Shown here: positions 46,456-54,493 of the stretch, piece by piece | Position numbering within the stretch: position 1 is the stretch's first letter | How the letters are laid out: each line of letters starts with the position of its first letter | Assembly (NCBI GenBank): GCA_039029135.1 | Contig: JBCCGT010000010.1 | Location: 62,001 to 126,000, forward strand | Direction: 5' to 3' | DNA from: JALZVT01 sp039029135 | GTDB taxonomy: Bacteria; Pseudomonadota; Gammaproteobacteria; Pseudomonadales; Azotimanducaceae | Length of the DNA stretch: 64,000 nucleotides | The notes under the pieces: generated by a model | What the model was told of the DNA's origin: nothing | What the model saw: the letters and a program-made list of their open reading frames with translations, nothing else | Databases searched by the model: none | Position numbers and translations under genes: made by a program

Positions 46456-47535
46456 TCAGGCCATCAGATTCGCGTCCCGGGCGGCCTCGTCGCGCAGCCG
46501 CTCTGGGCTGCCCAGCAGCTGTCGGTTCGCGCCGATGCGCTTGAACCAGTAGTGCAGGCCGACGAGATCGGTGAAGCCCATGCCGCCGTGGACCTCGGTG
46601 GCCGTACGGGCGACGAACTGGGCGACCTCGCTGACGTGCGCCTTGGTGTGACAGGCGTACTGCCGGGCCTCATCCAGCCCGGCGTCCGCCGCGTGCGCAG
46701 CGTACCAGACCATCGCGCGGCAGGGTTCCAGGCTCGCCGCCATCTCGGCACACATGTGTTTCACCGCCTGGAAGGACGCGATCACACGGTTGAACTGCTC
46801 GCGCTGCTTGGCGTAGTCCACCGCCTGATCGAGCATGTTCTGCGCGGCGCCCAGGCTGTCCGCGGCAAGAATGACCCGGCCGTAGTCGAGCACCGCCGTA
46901 ATCTGCGCCGCTGTACAGCCGACCGGCGTCGCGGGCGTGTCGTTGAAGTGTAGCTCGCCGGTCTTGCGCGTCGCGTCCACCGTCGGATAGGCCTTGGCCG
47001 TCAGGCCCTGGGCGTCCGCCTCGACCAGATAGAGCGCCGGCGCGCCGGCGTCCCGAGCGCCCACCAGATACAGATCGGCGTCGAAATCGATCACGAACAT
47101 CGACTTGCCGTTTAGCCTGTCGCCGCTTGCGTTGACCCCCGCGTCGCCGCGCGCACCGGTCAGCTCGCTGACCGCTGCGCCCGCCGAGACCTCGCCGGCC
47201 GCAATCTTCGGCAGCCAGGCTTCCGCCAGCTCAGGGTTCGCGGCCAGGGCGGTTGGCAGCATGACGACGCCGGCGACGTAGGGCGCCGGGGCGACGCCGT
47301 TGCCCAGCGCCTCGGCGATCAGCGCGGCCTCCAGCAAACCCAGACCAACGCCGCCGTGTTCCTCCGGGATCATCAGCGCGGGGATGCCGAGCGCATTCAG
47401 CCCCTGGCGCACGGCGCTGCCGTCGTCGTCACCGGCGGCGTACTCGCGCACCTTGTCCAGCGGGTACTGCTCGGTGAGGAAGCGGGCGACGCTGTCCTGC
47501 AGCAGGGTTTGTTCTTCGGCGAGTCCGAATTCCAT
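46456..47535 (-). CDS. Acyl-CoA dehydrogenase family protein
   Basis: A 359-residue FAD enzyme of the acyl-CoA dehydrogenase type. It shows the N-terminal helical domain (FGLAEEQTLLQDSVARFL, ALGIPALMIPEEHGGVGLG), a short beta domain and the C-terminal four-helix bundle (REQFNRVIASFQAVKHMCAE, VARTATEVHGGMGFT). Second gene of a pair with the 400-residue homologue upstream, 15 bases apart, with GGAGGGAG before its ATG. Such pairs of unequal dehydrogenases form hetero-oligomers in steroid side-chain or related degradation in actinobacteria and proteobacteria, so a heteromer is a reasonable inference; here the substrate is unknown. Confidence 0.92.
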   Translation of the reverse strand: MEFGLAEEQTLLQDSVARFLTEQYPLDKVREYAAGDDDGSAVRQGLNALGIPALMIPEEHGGVGLGLLEAALIAEALGNGVAPAPYVAGVVMLPTALAANPELAEAWLPKIAAGEVSAGAAVSELTGARGDAGVNASGDRLNGKSMFVIDFDADLYLVGARDAGAPALYLVEADAQGLTAKAYPTVDATRKTGELHFNDTPATPVGCTAAQITAVLDYGRVILAADSLGAAQNMLDQAVDYAKQREQFNRVIASFQAVKHMCAEMAASLEPCRAMVWYAAHAADAGLDEARQYACHTKAHVSEVAQFVARTATEVHGGMGFTDLVGLHYWFKRIGANRQLLGSPERLRDEAARDANLMA

Positions 47536-47550
47536 GGCTGTCTCCCTCCC

Positions 47551-48753
47551 TCAGGCCTTGCCGGCGGGTACGACCGCCTTCGGTTCGCGAGGCATGCCGA
47601 GGCCGCGCTCGCTGATGATGTTCTTCTGGATCTGCGACGTCCCGCCGCCGATGATCAGGCCGAGGAAAAACATGTACTGGTACTGCCACGAGCCGCTGCC
47701 GCGAAGGTGCTCGTTCGCGCCGTAGGCGAGGCCAATCTCGCCCATGACGTCGATCGCGAGACTCTCCAGTTCATGGCGCAGCTCGGTGCCCTGCAGCTTC
47801 ACGATCATCCCCGCCAATGGATTGTCGCCGCTGCTGTTGACGCGATTCGACAACAGCCGCAGATCGTTGCACTGCATCGCCATGACCCGGCCCTGAATCT
47901 TCAGGAAGCGCTCCCGGAACAGCGGATTATCGATCACCCTCTGGCCGTCTATGGTCTCTGTGCGCATCAGTTCCTCGAGGGCGTTCATGCGGTGCTGCAT
48001 CGCGTTTGGATCGGCGAGCGAGCCGCGCTCGTGCTTGAGGATCGTGTTGGCGACCGACCAGCCCTCGCCGCGGGCGCCGACGATCTGGTCCTTCGGCACG
48101 CGCACGTCGGTGAAGAACACCTCGTTGAAGTTCGCGTCGCCGGTCATGTCCACCAGCGGCCGGATCTCGATGCCCGGCGTGTCCATGGAGAACAGCAGAA
48201 ACGAGATGCCCTGATGCTTCGGCGCGTCCGGTTCGGTACGCACCAGACAGAAGATCCAGTCGGCGAGGTGCGCGGTCGAGGTCCAGATCTTCTGGCCGTT
48301 GATCACCCATTCGTCGCCGTCCAGAACCGCGGCGGTGCGCAGGCTGGCCAGGTCGCTGCCGGCGCCGGGCTCGGAGTAGCCCTGGCACCACACCATCTCG
48401 CCCTCGAGCGTGGCGCGGATGAAGCGCTGCTTTTGTTCCTCGCTGCCGCGTTCCAGCAGCGTGGGTACCAGCATAGAGATGCCCTGACCGCCCATGCCCG
48501 GGTTCGTTCGCGTGCGCGCGAACTCCTCGGCAATGATGCGCGACTTGAGAATGTCCGGCTCGGCGCCGAAGCCCCCATACTCCGCGGGAATGGTGCGGGC
48601 GAAGTAGCCCGCCTTGATCAGCGAGCGCTGCCAGTCGATCGCCTCGGCCGACCGCAGCTTCGGTGTCTTGGGTGCGCTGTCTTTATGAGCCTCCAGGAAG
48701 CCCGCGACCTCCTGACGAAAGGCGTCGTACTCTGCGCCGTAGGACAGATCCAT
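47551..48753 (-). CDS. Acyl-CoA dehydrogenase family protein
   Basis: A 400-residue flavoprotein that desaturates an acyl-CoA at C2-C3. Recognised by PAEYGGFGAEPDILKSRIIA, GMGGQGISMLVPTLLERGS, the FAD/substrate strand WCQGYSEPGAGSDLASLRT, and INGQKIWTSTAHLADWIF. The C-terminal segment (GSWQYQYMFFLGLIIGGGTS, QIQKNIISERGLGMPRE) completes the bundle. The start at 48753 follows AGGGGGAACGAG; a longer frame to 48927 is open but overlaps the promoter region of the divergent gene. Translated first, ahead of the 359-residue homologue. Confidence 0.94.
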   Translation of the reverse strand: MDLSYGAEYDAFRQEVAGFLEAHKDSAPKTPKLRSAEAIDWQRSLIKAGYFARTIPAEYGGFGAEPDILKSRIIAEEFARTRTNPGMGGQGISMLVPTLLERGSEEQKQRFIRATLEGEMVWCQGYSEPGAGSDLASLRTAAVLDGDEWVINGQKIWTSTAHLADWIFCLVRTEPDAPKHQGISFLLFSMDTPGIEIRPLVDMTGDANFNEVFFTDVRVPKDQIVGARGEGWSVANTILKHERGSLADPNAMQHRMNALEELMRTETIDGQRVIDNPLFRERFLKIQGRVMAMQCNDLRLLSNRVNSSGDNPLAGMIVKLQGTELRHELESLAIDVMGEIGLAYGANEHLRGSGSWQYQYMFFLGLIIGGGTSQIQKNIISERGLGMPREPKAVVPAGKA

Positions 48754-48950
48754 AGCTCGTTCCCCCTGATCATCTCGTTCGCTCTCCAACGGATCATGTT
48801 GCCCCCGCGGCAGGGGGGTCGCAACCGGTCGGCAACTCGCGCGACAATGATCGCTGTAACGGTCATCGGATCCGATGGCCGCGCCGCGGCCTGATCGCCT
48901 GGGCCGGCACGCACAGCACAAGAACACACTGCAGGAGAACGGAGGTCACC

Positions 48951-50219
48951 ATGAAGGACCAGACTATCGCGATACACGCGGGCTACGAGAAAGACGCGAC
49001 CAACGCCGTCACGGCGCCGATTCACCAGACGGTTGCCTACGAATTCGACGATGCGCAGCACGGCGCGGACCTCTTCAATCTGGCGGTGCCCGGCAACATC
49101 TATTCGCGGATCATGAACCCGACCTGCGGCGTCCTGGAGGAGCGGGTCAGCCAGCTCGAGCATGGCATCGGCGCGCTGGCGCTGTCCGCCGGCAGTGCTG
49201 CGATCAACTACGCGATCATCAATCTGGCCAGCCAGGGCGACAATATCGTCAGCGTGCCCCAGCTCTACGGCGGCACCTATACGCTGTTCGCGCACATGCT
49301 CCCCAGCATGGGCATCGAGGTTCGATTTGCCGAGAACGACACGCCCGCGGCGCTCGATAAGCTGATCGACGCCAACACCAAGGCCGTGTTCTTCGAAACC
49401 ATCGGCAACCCAGCCGGCAACATCGTCGACGTGGCGGCGATCGCCGAGATGGCGCGCGCCCGGGGCGTCGCCACGATCGCGGACAACACGGTCGCCACAC
49501 CTTCGCTCTTAAAGCCGATCGATCACGGCGTCGACGTCGTGGTGCACTCGCTGACGAAGTACATGGGCGGCCACGGCACCTCGCTCGGCGGCATCATCGT
49601 CGATGGCGGCCAGTTTCCCTGGGCGGAGCACGCCGAGCGCTATCCCGGCCTGAACACGCCGGAGCCGTCCTATCACGGCGTCGTCTACACCGAGGCGCTG
49701 GGCCCCGCGGCCTACATCGGTCGGGCGCGGACCGTGCCGCTGCGCAACACCGGCGCGTGCCTGTCGCCGATGAACGCGTTCATGCTGCTGCAGGGCATCG
49801 AGACCCTGCCGCTGCGTATGGAGCGGCACTGCGACAACGCGCTGGCCGTGGCCCAGCATCTGGCCGCGCACAGCAAGGTGGAGTGGGTCAGCTACGCGGG
49901 ACTCGAAGGCGATCGCTATAACGCGCTGGCGCAGAAGTACATGGATGGTCGGGCGTCCGGCATCCTGACGTTCGGCGTCAAGGGCGGCTTTGACGCCGGC
50001 GTGCGCTGCTACGACAAGCTCGAGATCTTCAAGCGCCTGGTGAACATTGGCGACGCGAAGTCGCTGGCCTGTCATCCGGCCTCGACCACGCACCGGCAGC
50101 TCACCGAAGACGAGCAGGCGAGCGTCGGTGTGAAGCCTGAGATGATCCGCCTGTCGGTCGGTATCGAGGACATCGATGACATCCTCGCCGATCTGGATCA
50201 GGCGCTGTCGGCAGCCTAG
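48951..50219 (+). CDS. metY: O-acetylhomoserine sulfhydrylase-like PLP enzyme
   Basis: A 422-residue member of the cystathionine gamma-synthase/O-acetylhomoserine sulfhydrylase family. Residues QTIAIHAGYEKDATNAVTAP open the protein as in MetY; SRIMNPTCGVLEERVSQLE and SAGSAAINYAI bind substrate and PLP; FFETIGNP and TIADNTV lead to the PLP lysine, Lys203 in HSLTKYMGGHGT. The length and sequence style favour O-acetyl-L-homoserine + sulfide to homocysteine. GGAGG lies six bases before the ATG. I looked for a SAM or SAH riboswitch in the 197-base divergent space and saw none. It stands alone. Confidence 0.93.
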   Translation: MKDQTIAIHAGYEKDATNAVTAPIHQTVAYEFDDAQHGADLFNLAVPGNIYSRIMNPTCGVLEERVSQLEHGIGALALSAGSAAINYAIINLASQGDNIVSVPQLYGGTYTLFAHMLPSMGIEVRFAENDTPAALDKLIDANTKAVFFETIGNPAGNIVDVAAIAEMARARGVATIADNTVATPSLLKPIDHGVDVVVHSLTKYMGGHGTSLGGIIVDGGQFPWAEHAERYPGLNTPEPSYHGVVYTEALGPAAYIGRARTVPLRNTGACLSPMNAFMLLQGIETLPLRMERHCDNALAVAQHLAAHSKVEWVSYAGLEGDRYNALAQKYMDGRASGILTFGVKGGFDAGVRCYDKLEIFKRLVNIGDAKSLACHPASTTHRQLTEDEQASVGVKPEMIRLSVGIEDIDDILADLDQALSAA

Positions 50220-50270
50220 GCAGCGTCGCCGTCCCGGTCCGCGGCTACTGTCCGCGGTTACTGTCCGCCA

Positions 50271-50828
50271 CTACTGGGGCGGCGTGCGCATGCCCGAGAT
50301 GACCGAGGCTGCGATCACCAGCAGCGTGAGCACGATCGTCAGGGCGGCGTGCACGCCGCGCCGTCGCGAGAACGCCCCGATCAGGCCGGCGACCAGCCCG
50401 ACGGCCTCGATCGCGCGCGTGAAATGCCACAGCGGCGTGTTGTCGATGGCGATGCTGCCGATGAAGATCACGACGATCAGCAGCGCGAACGCGCCCCAGA
50501 ACTGACCGCTGATGCCGGCGTTGTACTCGCGCCAATCGCGCACCCGGCGCGGATAATCCGGCACCAGCAAGGTAGCCAGAAAGTACAGCACGCCCGGACC
50601 CACCAGCAGGTTGTAGAAGAAGGCGCCGTAGGACCACTCGACGTCGTGCAGGTACCACAGTCCCCACCACAGCAGGCTGGTCAGCGCCAGCACGTCCAGC
50701 ACCATGAGCGCATGCACCCAGTCGGCGCGATCCGGGCGCAGCACCCAGCGCAGGCCGCCTAACAGGCGCGTCGTCACCAGCGCCAGCAGCAGTGTCAGCC
50801 CAGTCAGTACAAATTCGAACAGATCCAT
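50271..50828 (-). CDS. Integral membrane protein of unknown function
   Basis: A 185-residue protein with about six hydrophobic segments (FVLTGLTLLLALVTTRLL, ALMVLDVLALTSLLWWGLW, FFYNLLVGPGVLYFLATLLV, FWGAFALLIVVIFIGSIAI, AIEAVGLVAGLIGAF, AALTIVLTLLVIAASVIS). Short polar loops contain RPDRADWVH and YPRRVRDWREYNAG. No transport or enzyme signature is visible. It lies between metY (convergent end) and the secreted VHL-like protein (divergent). Function unknown. Confidence 0.75.
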   Translation of the reverse strand: MDLFEFVLTGLTLLLALVTTRLLGGLRWVLRPDRADWVHALMVLDVLALTSLLWWGLWYLHDVEWSYGAFFYNLLVGPGVLYFLATLLVPDYPRRVRDWREYNAGISGQFWGAFALLIVVIFIGSIAIDNTPLWHFTRAIEAVGLVAGLIGAFSRRRGVHAALTIVLTLLVIAASVISGMRTPPQ

Positions 50829-50991
50829 TCAGGCTACTTACAACACTTACAAAAACCGCATGGCAGCCGACGAAAGCCACAATCGTCGCACAAACAATGA
50901 CTACTTAATTGTCCAGTTGATGCCGAGGATAGTGGGCGACGTCGCCGTTGGCCGCGTCCCACTGAGAAACGCATTACTGGGGGATTACACC

Positions 50992-52281
50992 ATGCGTATG
51001 ACTGACTATGGCCGAAAATCGGCCCCGGCACTGGGAGCGATCGCATTGTCGATCGGTCTGGCTGCCGCCCCTGTCAGCGCGCTCGCCAACGATGGCATCG
51101 TTGGTGGCCGTGTCTGGCATGACCTAAACCGCAACGGGTTGCAGGACGAGAACGAAGAGGCCTGCTCTGGCGTGCAGATTCAGCTCGACGCCAAGCTGGA
51201 GCCGAAGGCGTGGTACTTCACCGCGACTGACGCTGACGGCAACTACGAGTTCGCCGATCTGCCCAACAACCGCTATATCGCGCACTTTCAAGTCGAGCCC
51301 GGTGGCTTCACCAAGATTAATCAGGGCGATGACGATACGATCGACAGCGATGCGAAAGCCAACGGTGCGGTTCCGCCGTTCACGCTGACCGACGCGGATC
51401 CGACCCGCTTCAACATCGACGCGGGCTACAAAGAAGGCTGCCCGGAAGTCTGTATCCCGGTCCAGGTGGTCCCCGAGGACGACGTGATCTACGCGGAGCT
51501 CGGCGACGTCATCGACTTCGACGTGCTCGCGAACGACGAGGGCACCGGCCAGACGATGCTGATGAGCGGCGAGCTGCCGGCGGATCTCGAGCTTACGCTC
51601 GACGGCCGCATCACGGGTACCGCCAACGAAATCGGCGAGTTCGAAATCGTCTACAAGCTGGTCGGCAACGACTGCTTCGAAGCGGAAGCCAAGGTCACCA
51701 TCGTGATCACCGAGCCGCCGCCGAAGCCGAAGGCCTGTGACGCAGAGGAAGGCTCTCGGTCGCTGAACAGCCACCGCCGCAGCTTCTTCGCGATGATGAA
51801 CAACACCGACAGCAACCTCGAGCTGCACTGGATCGACTACCACGGTGAGCGTCGTCTGTACCGGACGGTTGAGCCGGGCAAGAAGGTCTTCCAGCGCACC
51901 TATCTGACGCACCCCTGGGTTGTCGTCGATCCGGCGACGGGCGACTGCGTGGACTTCATCCATCAGGCCAAGCCGCGCTTCTGGTGGAAGGTCGATGCGG
52001 ATTCGAACTGCGATACCTGCAAGGCGAAGCGCTATGCGCGCTCGGTCAAGTGGAACGAGCCGGTTTGGTTCAAGGTGATGAACACGGGCGATCGCGACCT
52101 GAAGATGTACTGGATCGACTACCGCGGCCGCTATCGGTTCTATCGCAAGATCCGCGCGGGCGAGACGATTAGCCAGGACAGCTACAAGACGCATCCCTGG
52201 GTGCTCTTCGATGCCAAGACCTGGCGCTGCGTCGACTTCCGTCATCAGGCCACCGACGGCCTGGTCTGGAAGGTCAACTAA
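50992..52281 (+). CDS. Secreted protein with SdrD-B-like domain and two tandem VHL-beta-like domains
   Basis: A 429-residue protein with a signal peptide (ALGAIALSIGLAAAPVSALA). Residues 36-150 form an SdrD B/Cna-B-type domain with acidic calcium-like loop (GGRVWHDLNRNGLQDENEEA; TDADGNYEFADLPNN). Residues about 165-245 are an Ig/cadherin-like domain. Two copies of a roughly 60-residue unit follow (about 264-323 and 360-418): FFAMMNNTDSNLELHWIDYH and WFKVMNTGDRDLKMYWIDYR, each continuing to a THPWV motif and a Cys-Val-Asp-Phe end. This pattern resembles the VHL beta domain, known from the von Hippel-Lindau protein and from bacterial secreted proteins. Probably an extracellular binding protein. 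The ATG at 50992 follows a GGGG stretch. Confidence 0.85.
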   Translation: MRMTDYGRKSAPALGAIALSIGLAAAPVSALANDGIVGGRVWHDLNRNGLQDENEEACSGVQIQLDAKLEPKAWYFTATDADGNYEFADLPNNRYIAHFQVEPGGFTKINQGDDDTIDSDAKANGAVPPFTLTDADPTRFNIDAGYKEGCPEVCIPVQVVPEDDVIYAELGDVIDFDVLANDEGTGQTMLMSGELPADLELTLDGRITGTANEIGEFEIVYKLVGNDCFEAEAKVTIVITEPPPKPKACDAEEGSRSLNSHRRSFFAMMNNTDSNLELHWIDYHGERRLYRTVEPGKKVFQRTYLTHPWVVVDPATGDCVDFIHQAKPRFWWKVDADSNCDTCKAKRYARSVKWNEPVWFKVMNTGDRDLKMYWIDYRGRYRFYRKIRAGETISQDSYKTHPWVLFDAKTWRCVDFRHQATDGLVWKVN

Positions 52282-52313
52282 GCGCGTAACCGCAACGAAT
52301 ACGAAAACGAGAA

Positions 52314-52515
52314 GGGGAGGCGCCGCCTCCCCAACGGGAACTGCCGACGGATCGGCACGCGGGGAGCCTGACTCCCCTGCGGTCAGGAGGACCGCACGTC
52401 AGGTGGCCACGGAGGGTCGCCGCACCGTGCGGCTCGCTAGAGGCGCACGGTCGCTCAAGCGGTGCGCTCTTTTGTGAGAGCGCCGCCGGAGCGAGTCCAA
52501 ATGTCCTGTGACTTC
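52314..52515 (+). ncRNA. Candidate structured RNA: row of perfect hairpins after the VHL-like gene
   Basis: Consecutive perfect stems can be read: 52314-52332 (8 bp, loop GCC), 52342-52357 (6 bp, loop CGGA), 52361-52377 (6 bp, loop CCTGA), 52379-52395 (6 bp, loop AGGAG), 52419-52433 (6 bp, loop CCG) and 52443-52467 (6 bp with a nested 4-bp stem). The series ends in a strong terminator. Two loops and several linkers contain GGA, the core of CsrA/RsmA binding sites, so a CsrB/RsmZ-type RNA or structured 3' UTR is possible. No coding frame explains the region. GC-rich DNA forms hairpins easily, so confidence is low. Confidence 0.3.
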
Positions 52516-52541
52516 AAGAGGCCTGCGGGCCTCTTTTTTTT
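52516..52541 (+). terminator. Rho-independent terminator
   Basis: Perfect 8-bp stem AAGAGGCC / GGCCTCTT with loop TGCG, followed by a T-run to 52541. It ends plus-strand transcription from the VHL-like gene or the hairpin RNA; the A-run on its other side could give weak activity on the minus strand for the hydroxyacid dehydrogenase gene. Confidence 0.9.
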
Positions 52542-52578
52542 GCCCGCCGTCCGTGCCCGTCCCCGTCAGAAACGCCAG

Positions 52579-53586
52579 TCAGGCGAGTCGCGATAGCTGC
52601 TCGCGCTTTACCTGATGCTGCAGCGCGCTGCCGCGCGCAAAGCGCTCGACTTCGCTGACTACCTGATCGGCGAGTCGCTGGGTCTCGGTGCCGAGCGAAC
52701 CGGCGATGTGCGGGGTCAGGAACACGTTGGGGAGCTCGAACAGCGGCGAGTCGGGCGACAGCTCTGCGGGATCGGTGGTATCCAGCATGGCGTGGAGGCG
52801 GCCGCTGATCAGCTCCGCCTCCAGCGCCTGGGTGTCGATCAGGGCGCCGCGCGCCGTGTTGATTAGCGTCGCGCCGTCGGGCATCAGCGCAAGCTCGCGA
52901 GCACCCAGCATGCCGCGCGTCGCATCCAGCAGCGGCGCGTGCAGCGATACCACGTCGGACTGCGCGAGCAGCTCCGTCATACCCACCTTGGTGGCGCCCA
53001 TGTCGCGCGCCTGCAGGGGCGAGACATAGGGATCATAGAGCAGCACCCGCAGCTCGAAGGGCCGCAAGAGCGACAGCACGATGCGCCCGACGTGGCTCGC
53101 GCCGACGATGCCGACCGCCTTGCGGTAGTTGCCGACGTTGGGCGCCTCCTTGACCCAGGGCGCGCGGTTTTCGCGATCACGGGTGAAGATGCGGCTCAGC
53201 TCGATAACCCGTTTGTTGGCGAACAGGATGGCGGCCAGCGTGAACTCGGCGACGGGCTGGGCGTTGGCGCCGACGGCGTTCGTGACGCGGATACCGCGGC
53301 GAAACACGCCTTCGTCGATGAAGCCCTTGACGCTGCCCGCCATGTGGGCGATCAGCTTGAGTTTGGGAAAGGCCTCGGCCAGCTCTACCGTAATGCGCGG
53401 CGCCCCCCAGCTCGTAATCATGACCTCCAACTCTGCGCACGCGTCCTGCAGATCCAGCGGCGAGCGCACCGGCCGATGACCCAGCAGGTGGCAGGCCCGA
53501 TCGAGGCGCTCCATGTGGTCCCAGCGCAGAATCTCGTCGCGTACGACCGGGTGCATAACCAGTGCGGTGACGGGCGTTTTCGACAT
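52579..53586 (-). CDS. D-isomer-specific 2-hydroxyacid dehydrogenase family protein
   Basis: A 335-residue NAD(P)-dependent oxidoreductase. The nucleotide-binding domain has VGIVGASHVGRIV (GxSxxG form), an acidic end of strand (LLYDPYVSP), and INTARGALIDT with the substrate Arg. The catalytic His is in LTPHIAGSLGTE; the usual catalytic Glu stretch reads TTDPAELSPDSPLF, a slightly altered form. Members reduce 2-oxo acids such as glyoxylate, hydroxypyruvate or phosphoglycerate. The start at 53586 (MSKTPVTALVMHPVV) fits the family; the frame is open further upstream but then overlaps the divergent dUTPase gene. No clear Shine-Dalgarno. Confidence 0.9.
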   Translation of the reverse strand: MSKTPVTALVMHPVVRDEILRWDHMERLDRACHLLGHRPVRSPLDLQDACAELEVMITSWGAPRITVELAEAFPKLKLIAHMAGSVKGFIDEGVFRRGIRVTNAVGANAQPVAEFTLAAILFANKRVIELSRIFTRDRENRAPWVKEAPNVGNYRKAVGIVGASHVGRIVLSLLRPFELRVLLYDPYVSPLQARDMGATKVGMTELLAQSDVVSLHAPLLDATRGMLGARELALMPDGATLINTARGALIDTQALEAELISGRLHAMLDTTDPAELSPDSPLFELPNVFLTPHIAGSLGTETQRLADQVVSEVERFARGSALQHQVKREQLSRLA

Positions 53587-53778
53587 TCGCGGGTGGGCCG
53601 GCTGGTGGTGGTCTCGGTGCGTGCTTGGGCTGGACGGTTGCGCGGTCGGGGGCGAGAAAATCCGCAAACTTGGCGGTGACATCCGTGTGGCGCCGGGCAA
53701 GAATACCGCAAATTCACGCCTGCCAGTGCGGCCCGCGCCGCGGCCGCCGAGCGCAGGACACGATTTGGGAAGGCTTCG

Positions 53779-54459
53779 ATGACCGACATCCATGACGCCG
53801 GCAACGCTGTCGATCGCCAGGCGCTGCTGCAGACCATGGCCGACATGCAGGCCGCGCACAACGAGCAGGTGCATGGACAGTGGCAGGCGCAGGGCTACGC
53901 CTACTATCGCGCGGTGTGGGTCGAATGCGCGGAGCTGCTGGATCACTACGGCTGGAAGTGGTGGAAACACCAGGTTCCGGACCTCGACCAGGCGCGGCTC
54001 GAGCTGGTCGACATTTGGCATTTCGGCCTGTCCGAGCTGCTGCGCGCCGACGCCATGCAGCAGGTGCTGCCCGCCTTCGAAGCGCTGCCCGAGGAGTCGA
54101 TCGCGGGCGAGCCCGAGCGTTTTCGGCTCGCGGTCGAGGCGCTCGCCGAGGCGTCGCTGGCGACCCGCGCCTTTCCGCTCGACGCGTTCGTGGCGGCATT
54201 AGCGGCCCTGCCCATGACCTTCACCGAGTTGTTCGAGCTGTATGTGGGCAAGAACGTCCTGAATCGGTTCCGCCAGGACAACGGCTACGCGGACGGCAGC
54301 TATCGCAAGCTGTGGCAGGGGCGCGAGGACAACGAGCACCTCATGGAGATCGTCGCCGCGCTGCCTGCGAGCACGCCGGCCTATCCGGACGCGCTGTACG
54401 CGGCGCTGGCGCAGCGCTACGCGGCCGACACGGCGGCCGCAAGCGCCGACACGGCCTGA
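53779..54459 (+). CDS. All-alpha (dimeric) dUTP diphosphatase
   Basis: A 226-residue all-helical protein of the dimeric dUTPase class, which hydrolyses dUTP to dUMP and keeps uracil out of DNA. The metal-binding acidic motifs are in RAVWVECAELLDHYGWKWWK and LDQARLELVDIWHFG; the second family motif is VGKNVLNRFRQDNGYADGSY followed by WQGREDNEHL. This type is unrelated to the trimeric Dut of E. coli and is found in some bacteria, phages and trypanosomes. GGAAGG lies five bases upstream of the ATG. The next gene on the strand, an aminotransferase, begins 34 bases after the stop. Confidence 0.9.
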   Translation: MTDIHDAGNAVDRQALLQTMADMQAAHNEQVHGQWQAQGYAYYRAVWVECAELLDHYGWKWWKHQVPDLDQARLELVDIWHFGLSELLRADAMQQVLPAFEALPEESIAGEPERFRLAVEALAEASLATRAFPLDAFVAALAALPMTFTELFELYVGKNVLNRFRQDNGYADGSYRKLWQGREDNEHLMEIVAALPASTPAYPDALYAALAQRYAADTAAASADTA

Positions 54460-54493
54460 CCACGCCTGTTAGCAACCGCACGAGATCCTAGCG

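Noticed and set aside
47356..48894. 512-codon plus-strand frame over the acyl-CoA dehydrogenases
   Set aside because: Shadow of two well-supported minus-strand genes.
48754..48950. SAM/SAH riboswitch upstream of the metY-like gene
   Set aside because: I searched for the conserved cores of the common SAM classes by eye and found none; the space is short and shared with a divergent promoter.
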